A stretch of 64,000 nucleotides of DNA from contig CBDBMT010000002.1 in assembly GCA_965207585.1 (NCBI GenBank), positions 285,946 through 349,945 on the forward strand, read 5' to 3'. The notes beneath the pieces were generated by a model that was not told where the DNA came from, made no database searches, and saw only the letters and a list, made by a program, of their open reading frames with translations. Of this stretch, positions 41,904-55,400 are shown piece after piece. The position numbers were made by a program, and so were the translations under genes. This stretch comes from Bin87 sp965207585. Lineage in GTDB: Bacteria; Chloroflexota; Dehalococcoidia; Lucifugimonadales; UBA3495. Every line of letters starts with the position of its first letter. Position 1 is the first letter of the stretch.

Positions 41904-43233
41904 CTGACAGGGGTATGTAAGGGCCGAAATCAGGGGTGAGTTTAGCTTGGGAAGGCTCTGGGGGATCCGTCATCTTGTTTTTGACGAAACCGGATGCTGG
42001 AGGATCCCCATGGGCCTTCCCAGAGAATGCTATCAGATGCAGCAGACGATTAGCACGCATTTACCTCACCTCTCCCAGTCGCAGTTGACCGGGTTGACTT
42101 GGTGGGTGTGCGGAACCATCTGGGCGGGCAGCGCCTGCCAGAACGCGGTGGCCGCCGCCCTTTCCATCTGGGGCAATTGGAACCGCCAACGGCAGTATCT
42201 CCGAGAGTGGTTGTACGACGGGAGGGACCGGGCGCGGCCCTGTCGGACGGAACTGGACGTAAGCCTCTGCTTCGCGCCGTTGCTGAAGTGGGTGCTGTCC
42301 TGGTGGTGTGGCAACCGCCTGGCCTTGGCCATTGACCCGACGCTGAAAGGTGATGACACCGCCGCCGTCGTGATCAGCGTGCTCTACCGAGGGTGCGCTA
42401 TTCCCGTGGCTTGGCGCATCCTGCCCGCCAAACGTCCCGGGGGCTGGATGGACCCGATAGTGGAGTTGCTGCAAGCCCTGGCGCCAGCGGTGCCTGGAGA
42501 ACTGACCGTAATCGTGCTGTGCGACCGGGGCCTGACCAGTCCCAAACTGTGGCGTCAGATCCGAGCACAAGGCTGGCATCCTTACGTCAGGTACCAAAAA
42601 AACATCACCTTCTGTGCCGAAGGCGGCCAGCGACTGCCCGCCCAAGCCTTCGTTTCCCGACCCGATACCGCGTGGGTAGGTAGTGGAACCGCCTTCAGTG
42701 GCGCCCGCAAACGCCGTTGCACCCTGCTGGTGGTCTGGCACGCTGATCAACTGGAACCGTGGATCATACTGACCGACCAACCACCGGAGGCGGTTGGCGT
42801 GAGTTGGTACGCCTTGCGTTTCTGGATCGAACTGGGTTTCAAAGCCATCAAGAGCCTGGGCTGGAAGTGGGACAAGACCCGGCGGACGGACCCAGCGCGT
42901 ATCTCCCGTCATTGGCTGGTGCTCTCGGTGGCCACCCTGCTGTCCCTGGCCTATGGCACCAGGGTCGAGGACGCCTACGACCGCAACATTGACCCAGGCA
43001 ACCTGCGCACGCCGCCCAAGACGCCGGTTCCCGTACATCGCAACCCCTGGCGCCGGACGGGCCGCACCGTCAGCGTGATCCGCCACGGCATGGAACGCCT
43101 CCGGCGATTGCTCATCCAAGGCCGCCTCTGGACCCAACTCTGGCTGTTGCCAGAGCCTTGGCCCGAACCCAAGTCCAACCTGGAGATTACTCACCATGCG
43201 CCTACCTAAAAACGTCTTACATACCCTTGTCAG
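41904..43233 (+). mobile_element. IS4-family insertion sequence, copy B, complete
   Basis: Inverted repeats CTGACAGGGGTATGTAAG (41904-41921) and CTTACATACCCTTGTCAG (43216-43233) match at 17 of 18. A 9-base target duplication, CCCCGACTC, flanks it exactly (41895-41903 and 43234-43242), as typical for IS4. It inserted 13 bases from the end of copy A and about 220 bases before the giant gene. Confidence 0.9.
42010..43209 (+). CDS. IS4-family transposase, copy B
   Basis: GGAGG lies 6 bases before the ATG at 42010, which also matches the start of copy A. The 399-residue product has LALAIDPTLKGDD, VIVLCDRGLTS and WYALRFWIELGFKAIKSLG with the Y-(2)-R-(3)-E-(6)-K signature. It is intact and closely similar to copy A along its length, but not identical, so the two are related elements rather than a fresh duplicate. 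Confidence 0.9.
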   Translation: MGLPRECYQMQQTISTHLPHLSQSQLTGLTWWVCGTIWAGSACQNAVAAALSIWGNWNRQRQYLREWLYDGRDRARPCRTELDVSLCFAPLLKWVLSWWCGNRLALAIDPTLKGDDTAAVVISVLYRGCAIPVAWRILPAKRPGGWMDPIVELLQALAPAVPGELTVIVLCDRGLTSPKLWRQIRAQGWHPYVRYQKNITFCAEGGQRLPAQAFVSRPDTAWVGSGTAFSGARKRRCTLLVVWHADQLEPWIILTDQPPEAVGVSWYALRFWIELGFKAIKSLGWKWDKTRRTDPARISRHWLVLSVATLLSLAYGTRVEDAYDRNIDPGNLRTPPKTPVPVHRNPWRRTGRTVSVIRHGMERLRRLLIQGRLWTQLWLLPEPWPEPKSNLEITHHAPT

Positions 43234-43454
43234 CCCCGACTCTGGGGGGTTAAACGCCGGGGCAAGAGGCCGAGGCTCACGGTATCCCTGCGCGCCGCGG
43301 CGAAAACGATCCCCGGCCGCAACTGCCCCAGAGCCAAGCTGTCCCGCTCCGCGTTTCCCAGGCGCTCGACCCCGACACCGATGAATTCCTGGCCGGTCTC
43401 CCATCGCAACGTGGATGTCGCGGTGTTGGTCCGGCACTCCTGTTAAGGAATGTT

Positions 43455-46400
43455 TTGCCCTGGTTCCGTCAAAATACGCTGCTCCGCTTACCGGGTCGGG
43501 CCGGCCCGTTCGCCGCGCCCGGCGGTATCCCGCGCCGGCCCGGCCGGTCGGCTCTGGCCGGTCGGTGCGCGCTCTGGCTGAGCCTGGCCTTGCTCCTCTG
43601 CCTGGCGGGGGCGCTCCTGGGCGCCTTGCTCGCCAGCGACGTCTCGGCCCAGCAGGGCCCAGACCGTGTCCCATTGACGGTATCCCCGACCACCGCCACG
43701 ATTATCGAAGGCGGACCGGCCCAGGTCATCACCTTCACTATACCGGCAAATTCCGGAACCCGGACGCGCACCTTTGAAGCCGGTTTTCTTAACTCGAACC
43801 CTACTACCCCTTCCGACCCCGACAGCGCGGAACGGGGAGAAGACTACGTGGCGTATTTGGGGACGGACAGTTCCAACCCCATAAACGTCCAGCGGAGTAC
43901 TAGTATAGAGATTGGCGGCGGTTCGGAAGAGGCTCGCACCGTAACGATGTCCATAGAGGCAGTCTGGGATGGTATCGCAGAGAGGCCGGAACAGTTCTAC
44001 CTCGTACTCATAGCCGATTCGAATTCGGGACTCACTCTTCCCCCTTGCCCCGACGCATCTTTCCCAAGTATTTGCGCCGGCCGCAATTTCTGGTTGAAGA
44101 TCGACATCACCAACCGGCCGCTCCCCGTCACCGTGGCAGACGACGGAGGCAAGGAGGACTGGAGCGACGGCGCCACAGCAGCTGCCAAGAAGGACGGCAA
44201 GGTCGTCTTTCAAGTTGAGCTGCCGACCGCGCCAACGGGCGCCGCTCAAACCGTCGACTACGCCATCACACCCGCCGCCCCGCCCGGTTTCGCCGATGCC
44301 GCCAGCGCCGCCGACTACACGCCGCCGGCGGGCGGCGCATCGGGAACACTCTCCTTCCTGGACACCAAGGTGCAGGAGATTGTCGTCACCCCGGTCGACG
44401 ACAATCTAGTTGAGGGACGGGAAGCCTTTACCCTGACCCTCAGCAATCCATCCGGCAACTTGGAGTTTCCCGACTCGGACGGCGACGGAACTACGGATAC
44501 GACCCTCAAGGCGTATGGCTTGATCGAGAGCGATGACACCGTCGACGTCACGGTCACGGGCGGCACGGTGGCGGAGGGTGAGGCGGCCCGGCTGCCCGTC
44601 ACCCTGGCGAGGGCACTGCGGCCCGGCGAGCATGCCAGCATTCTCGCCGAAGTCGTCAAGCCAACCGGTAGCTATTGCGACGGCGACGAAAAACGAGCGG
44701 TGGAGCACGTGGATTACCGGGCAGTGAATTCACAGCGCTTCACCTTTGGGCCAGGAGACCAGACCAAGCATTTCGAGGTCTATACCCGCCGGGATGTTCT
44801 GGATGAGAACGACGAATGCATCCTGGTGTTCTATGGCAATGCCGAAGGGTTGCGGGCGGTCGATGCCGACGGCGGCCAGCCCATAGTAGAGACCGACGCT
44901 GACGGCACTGAACATCGCTATTTCCTGAAGGAACTGACCATCACGGATGACGACGACCCGCCAATCGTGTCCGTGACCAGTTCGACGGTGAGGGAGCCCG
45001 ACGAAGGGGAAACCGCCAAGCTCACCTACGTTGTCCGGCTGGACCGGTCCAGCGGCCGGACGGTCAAAATGAACTACGCAAGGATCTCCCGGACCGGAGC
45101 CGGACTGCCTGACCAGGCCACATCGGGCACGGACTACGAGGCCCTGAGTTCCGGCACCCTCACCTTCCTGCCCGGCGAAACGCGAAAGAAGGTCGAGGTC
45201 ACCGTCAAGGGCGATTACGAGAAAGAACCCGATGAAGTCGTGTGGATTAGCTTTACCAACGCGGTGAACGCCTGCTTCCGCGGCGTGCCTTCCTGCGGCG
45301 GCGGCGGCCTCATCTCTCGCGGCATCATCCTCAACGACGACGACCCGGTGGAACTGGCGGTTACCGTGGATGACGCCACGGTGCTGGAAGGAGTCTCGGC
45401 CGTTGTTCGTCTCACCCTCTCCAGGCCCGTGCCCTACGATCTGTCCGCCAACTTCAAGACCAAAGACATTACGGCGACGGGAGGGGTTGATTATCGAGAC
45501 CTGAGCGGCACGGCCTTTTGGATCCATGTCCCGAAAGGCCAAACCACTGGTCGCAAGGCGATTGGAGTTCATGACGACGGGATAAGCGGCGAGGATCTGG
45601 AAACCTTCACCCTGGAGTTTGAAGCCGGGGCCAGCCTTTTCTTGCTGGGCGTTGCGCCAGAAAACGAACGTGTCCGAAAGCAGCTGTTCGGGGCCAACTA
45701 CGAGTATGCAGACCTGGCGGCCAGCGTCTCCATGCCCACCATCATCATCGTGGACCGGCCCGGCCTGTCGCTGACGGCCCTGGAAGACAAGGTCACCGAA
45801 GGGCAGCCGGCTCACGTGCGGGCCACCCTCAGCGATCCGTCGGCCACCGACGTCACCTTCACCTGGAAGACCCAGGACGGCGGCAACGGCGCCGACGACG
45901 CCCACACCGCCAAGGCAGGCAAGGACTACACGGCGCGAACCATGCAGTCCGCCACCATCCCCGCCGGTGAGACCAGCATCGACTTGCCCGCGGTGCAGAC
46001 GCTGCAAGACACGATAGACGAGGGCGACCAGTACTTCACCGTGACGGTGGACTCCGTCACCGGCGCCCTGCCCGACGACGTGGATGCAGTGGTGACCGTG
46101 CGGGACGACGACTCCCGTCCCTGGATGTCCATTGGCGACGCCGAGGCCGTGGAAGGCGGCAGCCTCGAATTCACCATCTCCCTAGACGCCGCCTCGGAGA
46201 GGCCGGTGTCGGTGATATGGGTGACGGAGGACGACACCGCCAGTGTCCTGGACAATGACTACGTGGGCGTTACGGCGCGGCAGACCGTCACCTTCGCGCC
46301 GGGCGAGCTGAGCAAGGCCATCGTGGTGGATTCCCAGACCGACATCGAGCCCGAGGTCGACGAGCAGTTCCGGGTCCAGCTGGCCCACGCGCCCCATGCC

Positions 46401-49400
46401 AAGTTCCGGGACCCCACCGCCGTGGGCACCATCAGGAACGACGACACCATGCAGGTAGCCATCGCCGCCGCCGCCCCGGTCACCGAGGGTCCCGGCGCCA
46501 CGGCCGATTTCGTGATCAGCCTCAAGCCGGCCCAGACCTCGGCCGTGACCGTCCGGTGGGCAACGAGCGACGGGGCCTCGGGCCCACTCCATTCGGCCCG
46601 CAGCGGAGGCAACGGCAACCAGGGAGAGAATGACTTCACCGCCGCCAGCGGCTCCGTCACCTTCGCGGCCGGCGAAACCGAGAAGACGGTTTCGGTCACG
46701 GTCAATGACGACGATTTCCTCGAGAACACCGAAGAGTTCCGGGTGACCATCAGCGGCGACGAAGCCAGCATCGACTTCAGCGAGGGCGTCGTCGGCTATG
46801 CCGAAATCGAGGACGACGACGCCCTGACCTGGGAGATCGTCGGCGTCCTCCCTGCGGCCCTTCCCGAGGGCACGACTGCCGACTGGGACGACGACACGAT
46901 CTATCAGGTGAAGATCAGGCGGGAGGCGCATCCCGATGAAGTGAACTTTCCATGGGACGAGTTCGGGTTTCAGGTGTGCGCCCTGACGCGTCCCAACCCC
47001 GGGAACCTCCCGGGAGGAGCGACGCCTCGGGGCCTGACTGTGGGCGCCGCCGGCAGCACGGATGTCTCAGTTGGCAGAATCGCCAACGGCGAGTTCCGGG
47101 CGAGTTTAGTGGAATGCCATGAGCGAACTCGAATTGGCGAGCTGGCGCAGATTCACACCGTACAATTTGGGGGAACACTCCGCGAGATTACGTTTGGCGT
47201 GCGGCCCCGCGGAGACAGTTTGGCAGAAGGCAACGAAACCCTGTCCCTGTGGCTCTATCCGTTCGTTGGGAGGGGGTGGAGCCTGTTCTCGCCTGACGCC
47301 CGGCTTGGTTTGGTGCTCACCACCACCATCGTTGACGACGAGCGGCCCCAGGCGTCCGTGAGCGGCCCCGCCTCGGTGAACGAGGACGCCGGGCGGGCCC
47401 GGTTCACCGTCAGCCTTTCCAAGGCCCACACGCAGGCGCTGGAGGTCTTCGTCGACGTCAGGAACGGCACCGCAATCGCCGGCGAGGATTACCAGCCCGT
47501 CCGTGAAAAGATCACCTTCGCCCCCGGAGAAACGGCGCAGACGGTCGATGTCGTCATATTCGAGGAGGGCCGGGTAGAGCCCGTGCCCGAGACCTTCACC
47601 GTCTTCCTGGAAGAGGCGTCCGCCGGGCTCAACATCCACCCCGTGGAAGGCGAGGCCACCGTCGAGATCAACGACTCCACCCGGCCGGATCTTAACATCC
47701 CCGACCGGGTGGTGGACGAAGGCGAAACGGTTGACATCTTGTTCAATTCATCCAACCCGTTGACGCGTTTGGTAACGGGTATTGTGTACCTGACAACTTC
47801 CGGGGTCAGCAATCCGGCAGCCGACGACGACGTCGACTACACAGGCTGGCCCCGGAGCAGAGGAATTTCCGGATACGGGAATTATCCGTCTCGCACCATT
47901 CTTATCCCGTCGGGAACTCAATCCTGGAAACTGCCCGTCGCCACTACCGAGGACAGCCGCATTGAAGCCGATGAAGACCTGGGGGTTCTATTCTCTATAG
48001 CTTCCGTCACTTCTCCGCAGCCTCGCTACCGGGGATATTTCCCCGTCGGTGACAACCAAGCGTACCGGATGCCCCGGATAGCCATCCGGGACGATGACCT
48101 GGGTTCGGTGGCCGTGGGCGGTTACAGCGACGCGGTGCGACTGGAGGGCCTGGAATGGGAATCGCCCGTCCCAACGGTTTCCGGCGCCCCCGTGGGCCAC
48201 GTAACCTGGACCCTGGAAGGGGACGACGCCGCGCTCTTCACCATTGACGCGGACACCGGCGTCATCTCCCTGCCGGCCCAGGATTTCGATGATCCGGCGG
48301 ACCAGAACACGGACAACGTGTACCAGGTCACCGCCCGGGCCACCGACGAAGACGGCAATACCGATACCCAGGACGTGGGGGTAACCGTCACCCGCTTTCC
48401 CATAGCATCGGTAGCCGACCCGGCGGCGGCGGTGGCCGAGGGCGACGACCCCGCGGTGACCACGGACCTGAACTTCCCGGTGAGCCTGTCGGAGGCCCGT
48501 AACAGCGACGCGACGCTGACCTACACCCTGAGCGGGACGGCCACGGGCGGGACGGCCGAGGAGGTCAGCGACTACACGACCCCGGACCCGCTGAGCGTCA
48601 CCATCCCGGCGGGGTCGACGACGGCCAACATCGTGATCCCGGTCAAGGGCGACGTGGTGGACGAGGATGACGAGACGGTGATCGTTACCCTGACGGAGGC
48701 CGTCAACGCGGAGCTGTCCACCACGGCGGCGGACCTGACGGCCACGGGCACCATCACCGACGACGATGGCACGCCCACCCTGTCGGTGAACGACGCCAAA
48801 GCGCCCGAGGGGAGCAAGGCAGCCTTCGAGGTGAGCCTGAGCGCGGCCTCGGAGCGGGACGTGACCTTCCAGTGGCAAACGGCCGACGACGCCAGCGGGG
48901 CCAATCCGGCCACGGCAGGAACGGACTACACGGCGGTGACCACTTTGCAGACGGTGACCATCCCGGCGGGAGACCGCAGCGCCACCCTGGAGGTGCAGAC
49001 CACCCAGGACACGCGGGACGAGCCGGACGAGACCTTCCTGGTGCGGCTGTCCTCGCCCACCAACGCGACGCTGGAGGACGCCGAGGGTGAAGGCACCATC
49101 ACCGACGGGTTCCAGATCACCGGAGACACCAGTTTCGAAGCTACCGAAAATGTTGCGTGGGACAGTCCCGCTGACGATTTCGTGATTCACGGCAATCCGC
49201 ACGGCGCCGTCACCTGGACGCTGACCGGGGACGACGCCGACCTCTTCATCGTTGCCGATGCTTCATCATCCGACCGGGTAGGGGCGCAGATCAACCTGTC
49301 CGCCCAGGATTTCGAAGACCCCAAGGACAAGGATGGGGACAACGTGTACGAGGTTACGCTGGTGGTCACCGATACGGAGGGCCTGTCCGCTGCAACTGAT

Positions 49401-52400
49401 GTGCAAGTCACGGTCACCAACGTAACCATTGGCGGCGTTGTGTTTGAACCGCCCACGGCGGTCGAGGAAGGGAGCGCCGTCTCATTCACGGTGCGGATCT
49501 TCTCGCTAATCGATGATTCGACGCTGGAAAAAATCACCCTGGAATGGAACACGGCCGCGGACGCCGACGGCGACCATCCGGCGGACGCCACCGACTATAC
49601 CCCGGTGACAGTCCAGACCATTGGCTGGCCAGGCAGCAGGGGCTTAGAAGACGTCGTCGAAACGATCACCGTGCAGACCACCCAGGACAGACTGGATGAG
49701 TTCGACGAGACCTTCCTGATCGAGCTGGACGCCATCGCCAAGCATCCCGTCCATCCCCACGAAGTGGAATTCACCATTTCAAACAATCGCGACGCCGTGA
49801 AGCTGGGCCCGAACGCCACGGCGAGCGTGACCGCGACCATCGTTGACGACGACGCCAGTCCCACCCTGTCGGTGGCGGACGCCAGCGTGGCCGAGGGGAG
49901 CAAGGCCGAGTTCACGGTGACCCTCTCGGCGGTCTCCGGCAAGGACGTCACCTTCAAGTGGAAGACGGCGGACGACGCCGACGGGGCCAATCCCGCGGCG
50001 GCGACGGACTACACCGCAGTGTCCACGTTGCAGACAGTCACCATCGCTGCGGGGGAGCGGAGCGCCACGATCGAGGTGCAAACCACCGCGGACAACCTCA
50101 CCGAGCCGGACGAGACCTTCCTGGTGCAGCTCTCCTCCCCCACCAACGCCACCCTGGCCGACGCCGAGGCGGTGGGCACCATCAGCGACAGATTTTCCCT
50201 GGATGGAAGGGCGAATTACCGAGTTCAGGAGAATATCGCGTGGAGCGCCGATTTCACGGTCGCCGGCAGCCCGACCGGCGCCATCGCCTGGACGCTCAGC
50301 GGGGACGACGCCGACCTCTTCGCGGTGACCGACACGTCCACCGCCAACCCCGACGTGACCAAGGCCCAACTGTCCCTGGCCGCCCAGGACTACGAAGACC
50401 CCAAGGACGAGGACGGGGACAACGTCTACGAGGTCACGCTGGTGGCGACCGATGCATCGGGCTTGCCCGCCAGGCGGAACGTGAAGGTAACGGTAATCGA
50501 CGTAATCAGGGCCGCTATTGTGCTTCACCCGGTCAAGCCGGTCGATGAAGGGGATCCCGTCACCTTCAAGGTGCAGATCCAACATATTAACTTTGGCTCC
50601 CCCGTGGAAGGGGACGACGTCACCCTGGAATGGAACACGGCCGTAGACGCCGACGGCGACCACCCGGCGGGCGCCAGCGACTATACCCCGGTGACAACCG
50701 GGACCATCACCTGGGCAACCGACTACGCCGGGCCTGACATCGACAAATCGATAACCGTGCAGACGGTCGAGGACGCCATCGACGAGCATGACGAAACCTT
50801 CCTCATTGAGCTTAACGCCAGTGTCGGGAATTCCATTCATTCCGACGAAGTTCACTTCCATATTACAGACGATGGCACGGATTACGCCACAAGAGGTCTG
50901 GACCCCCGGGTGACCGTCACCGCGACCATCAAGGACGACGATGCGCAGACCGCCGTCGTGTCCATCAGCGACGCCACGGCGGTGACCGAGGGGAACGACC
51001 CTACGAAGACGACGAACATGTCGTTCCCGGTCGCGCTTTCAGCGGCCTCGGGCAAGGCGGTGACGGTCACCTACACGCTGACCGGGACGGCGCGGGCGCC
51101 GGGCGACTACACGGCGCCCAACCCGCTGAGCGTGAGCGTGCCGGCCGGTTCCACCACGGCCAACATCGTCATCCCGGTCAGGGGGGACGTGCTGGACGAG
51201 GACGACGAGACGGTGATCGTGACCCTGACCGGGGCCACCAACGCGGCGCTGGACGAGGACGCGGCGGACCTGACGGCCACCGGGACCATCACCGACGACG
51301 ACGGGACGCCCACCCTGTCGGTGGCCGACGCCAGCGTGGTGGAGGGCGGCAATGCCAAGTTCACGGTGAGCCTGTCGGTGCCCTCGACCAAGATTGTGAC
51401 CTTCGAGTGGCAGACGGCGGCCGACGCCGACGGGGACCACCCGGCGGAGGCTTCGGACTACACGGCGGTGACCACCCCAAGGACGAGGCTCATTTTTCCG
51501 GGGGTGCAGAGCGTAACGCTATCGGTGGGAACCAGGGAAGACAACTGGCTTAGGGAGGAAGAGGATGAGACCTTCCTGGTGAAACTCTCCTCCCCGACCA
51601 ACGCGACGCTGGCGGACTCGGAGGCGGTGGGCACCATCATCGAGCCGGCCAATGTGTCGGTGAGTGCGCCGGCGGCGGTGACCGAGGGTGACGATCCAAC
51701 GAAGACGACGGACATGATCTTCACGGTGAGCCTGTCTCGGGCCGTCGAGAAGGACGTGACGGTGACCTACGACGTGGCAGGGACGGCGCACTGGCGCCAT
51801 GACTACAAGGGCTCTGATCCGTTTGCCGTACCCCGACCTACCCATAGCGTCACCCTCAAAGCCGGGACAACTGCGGCGAGCATCGTCTTTCCGATCAGAG
51901 GGGACGTGTACGACGAGGAGGACGAGACGATAGTGGTGGTGATGCTAAACGTGACCAACGAAGGTGCCCTCACCCTCGCCACTCCGTCGTCGAGGAGGAC
52001 GGAGCGGAGGGCCACGGGGACCATCAGCGACGACGACGACGCGCCGACCCTGTCGGTGGCCGACGTGAGCGTGACCGAGGGCGGCACGGCGGAGTTCACG
52101 GCGACCCTGTCGTTGGCCTCGCTGCGGGCGGTGAGCTTCTCCTGGAAGACGGCGGCCGACGCCGACGGGACCCACCCGGCGGGGGCTTCGGACTACACCG
52201 CGGTGACCGCCACCACGGCGACCATCGCGGCGGGGAGGACCACCGCCAAGCTGGAGGTGCAGACCACCCAGGACACCCGGGACGAGGAGGACGAGACCTT
52301 CCTGGTGCAGCTGTCGGCCCCCACCAACGCCACCCTGGCCGACGCCGAGGCCACCGGGACCATCAGCGACAACGACGCGGTGCCGACCCTGTCGGTGGAC

Positions 52401-55400
52401 GACGTGAGCGTGGCCGAGGGGGGCACGGCGGAGTTCACGGTGACCCTGTCGGCGGCCTCGGGCAAGGCGGTCACCTTCAAGTGGAAGACGGACGCCGCCG
52501 CCGGGGCCGACGCGGCCGGGGCCACGGACTACACCGCGGTGACGGCCACCGACGCGACCATCGCGGCGGGGGCCACCACGGTCAAGCTGGAGGTGCAGAC
52601 CACCCAGGACACCCTGGACGAGGCCGACGAGACCTTCCTGGTGAAGCTGTCGGACGCCACCAACGCCACCATCGCCGACGGCGAGGGCCAGGGGACCATC
52701 AGCGACGACGACGGGACGCCGACCCTGTCGGTGGGTGACGCGTCGGTGGCCGAGGGCGGCACGGCGGAGTTCACGGTGACCCTGTCGGCGGCCTCGGGGC
52801 GGGACGTTACCTTCTCCTGGAAGACGGCGGCCGACGAGACCGCGGACGCCCACCCGGCGGGGGCTTCGGACTACACGGCGGTGACCGCCACCACGGCGAC
52901 CATCGCGGCCGGGGCCACCACGGCGACGCTGGAGGTGCAGACCACCGAGGACACCCTGGACGAGCACGACGAGACCTTCCTGGTGGAGCTGTCGACGCCG
53001 ACCAACGCCACCCTGGCCGACGACAAGGGCGTGGGGACCATCACCGACGACGACCCGGCCACGGCGGTGGCCTCGGTGGCGGCGCCGGCGGCGGCGGTGG
53101 CCGAGGGGAACGACCCCATGGCGACCACGGACCTGAGCTTCCCGGTGAGCCTGACGGCGGCCTCGGGCAAGGCGGTCGTGGTGACCTACTCCCTGACCGG
53201 CACGGCCGACGCGCCGGGCGACTACACGGAGCCGGACCCCCTGAGCGTGAGCGTGCCGGCCGGTTCCACCACGGCCAACATCGTCATCCCGGTCAGGGGG
53301 GACACCCTGGACGAGGCCGACGAGACGGTGATCGTGACCCTGACCGGGGCCACCAACGCGGCGCTGGACGAGGACGCGGCGGACCTGACCGCCACCGGGA
53401 CCATCACCGACGACGACGACGCGCCGACCCTGTCGGTGGCCGACGTGAGCGTGACCGAGGGCGGCACGGCGGAGTTCACCGTCACCCTCTCGGCGGCCTC
53501 GGGGCGGGACGTTACCTTCTCCTGGAAGACGGCGGCCGACGCCGACGGGACCCACCCGGCGGGGGCTTCGGACTACACCGCGGTGACCGCCACCACGGCG
53601 ACCATCGCGGCCGGGGCCACCACGGCCGAGCTGGAGGTGCAGACCACCCAGGACACCCGGGACGAGGAGGACGAGACCTTCCTGGTGGAGCTCTCCTCGC
53701 CCACCAACGCCACCCTGGCCGACGCCGAGGCCACCGGGACCATCAGCGACAACGACGCGGTGCCGACCCTGTCGGTGGACGACGTGAGCGTGGCCGAGGG
53801 GGGCACGGCGGAGTTCACGGTGACCCTGTCGGCGGCCTCGGGCAAGGCGGTCACCTTCAAGTGGAAGACGGACGCCGCCGCCGGGGCCGACGCGGCCGGG
53901 GCCACGGACTACACCGCGGTGACGGCCACCGACGCGACCATCGCGGCGGGGGCCACCACGGTCAAGCTGGAGGTGCAGACCACCCAGGACACCCTGGACG
54001 AGGCCGACGAGACCTTCCTGGTGAAGCTGTCGGACGCCACCAACGCCACCATCGCCGACGGCGAGGGCCAGGGGACCATCAGCGACGACGACGGGACGCC
54101 GACCCTGTCGGTGGGTGACGCGTCGGTGGCCGAGGGCGGCACGGCGGAGTTCACGGTGACCCTGTCGGCGGCCTCGGGGCGGGACGTTACCTTCTCCTGG
54201 AAGACGGCGGCCGACGAGACCGCGGACGCCCACCCGGCGGGGGCCTCGGACTACACGGCGGTGACCGCCACCACGGCGACCATCGCGGCCGGGGCCACCA
54301 CGGCGACGCTGGAGGTGCAGACCACCGAGGACACCCTGGACGAGCACGACGAGACCTTCCTGGTGGAGCTCTCCTCGCCCACCAACGCGACCCTGGCCGA
54401 CGACAAGGGCGTGGGGACCATCACCGACGACGACCCGGCCACGGCGGTGGCCTCGGTGGGCGCGCCGGCGGCGGCGGTGGCCGAGGGGAACGACCCCATG
54501 GCGACCACGAACCTGAGCTTCCCGGTGAGCCTGACGGCGGCCTCGGGCAAGGCGGTCGTGGTGACCTACTCCCTGACCGGCACGGCCGACGCGCCGGGCG
54601 ACTACACGGAGCCGGACCCCCTGAGCGTGAGCGTGCCGGCCGGTTCCACCACGGCCAACATCGTCATCCCGGTCAGGGGGGACACCCTGGACGAGGCCGA
54701 CGAGACGGTGATCGTGACCCTGACCGGGGCCACCAACGCGGCGCTGGACGAGGACGCGGCGGACCTGACCGCCACCGGGACCATCACCGACGACGACGAC
54801 GCGCCGACCCTGTCGGTGGCCGACGTGAGCGTGACCGAGGGCGGCACGGCGGAGTTCACCGTCACCCTCTCGGCGGCCTCGGGGCGGGACGTTACCTTCT
54901 CCTGGAAGACGGCGGCCGACGCCGACGGGACCCACCCGGCGGGGGCTTCGGACTACACCGCGGTGACCGCCACCACGGCGACCATCGCGGCCGGGGCCAC
55001 CACGGCCGAGCTGGAGGTGCAGACCACCCAGGACACCCGGGACGAGGAGGACGAGACCTTCCTGGTGGAGCTCTCCTCGCCCACCAACGCCACCCTGGCC
55101 GACGCCGAGGCCACCGGGACCATCAGCGACAACGACGCGGTGCCGACCCTGTCGGTGGACGACGTGAGCGTGGCCGAGGGGGGCACGGCGGAGTTCACGG
55201 TGACCCTGTCGGCGGCCTCGGGCAAGGCGGTCACCTTCAAGTGGAAGACGGACGCCGCCGCCGGGGCCGACGCGGCCGGGGCCACGGACTACACCGCGGT
55301 GACGGCCACCGACGCGACCATCGCGGCGGGGGCCACCACGGTCAAGCTGGAGGTGCAGACCACCCAGGACACCCTGGACGAGGCCGACGAGACCTTCCTG

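Noticed and set aside
42061..43674. A 537-codon minus-strand frame
   Set aside because: It is antisense to the IS4 transposase and the start of the giant gene; Gly/Arg/Pro-rich with no motifs.
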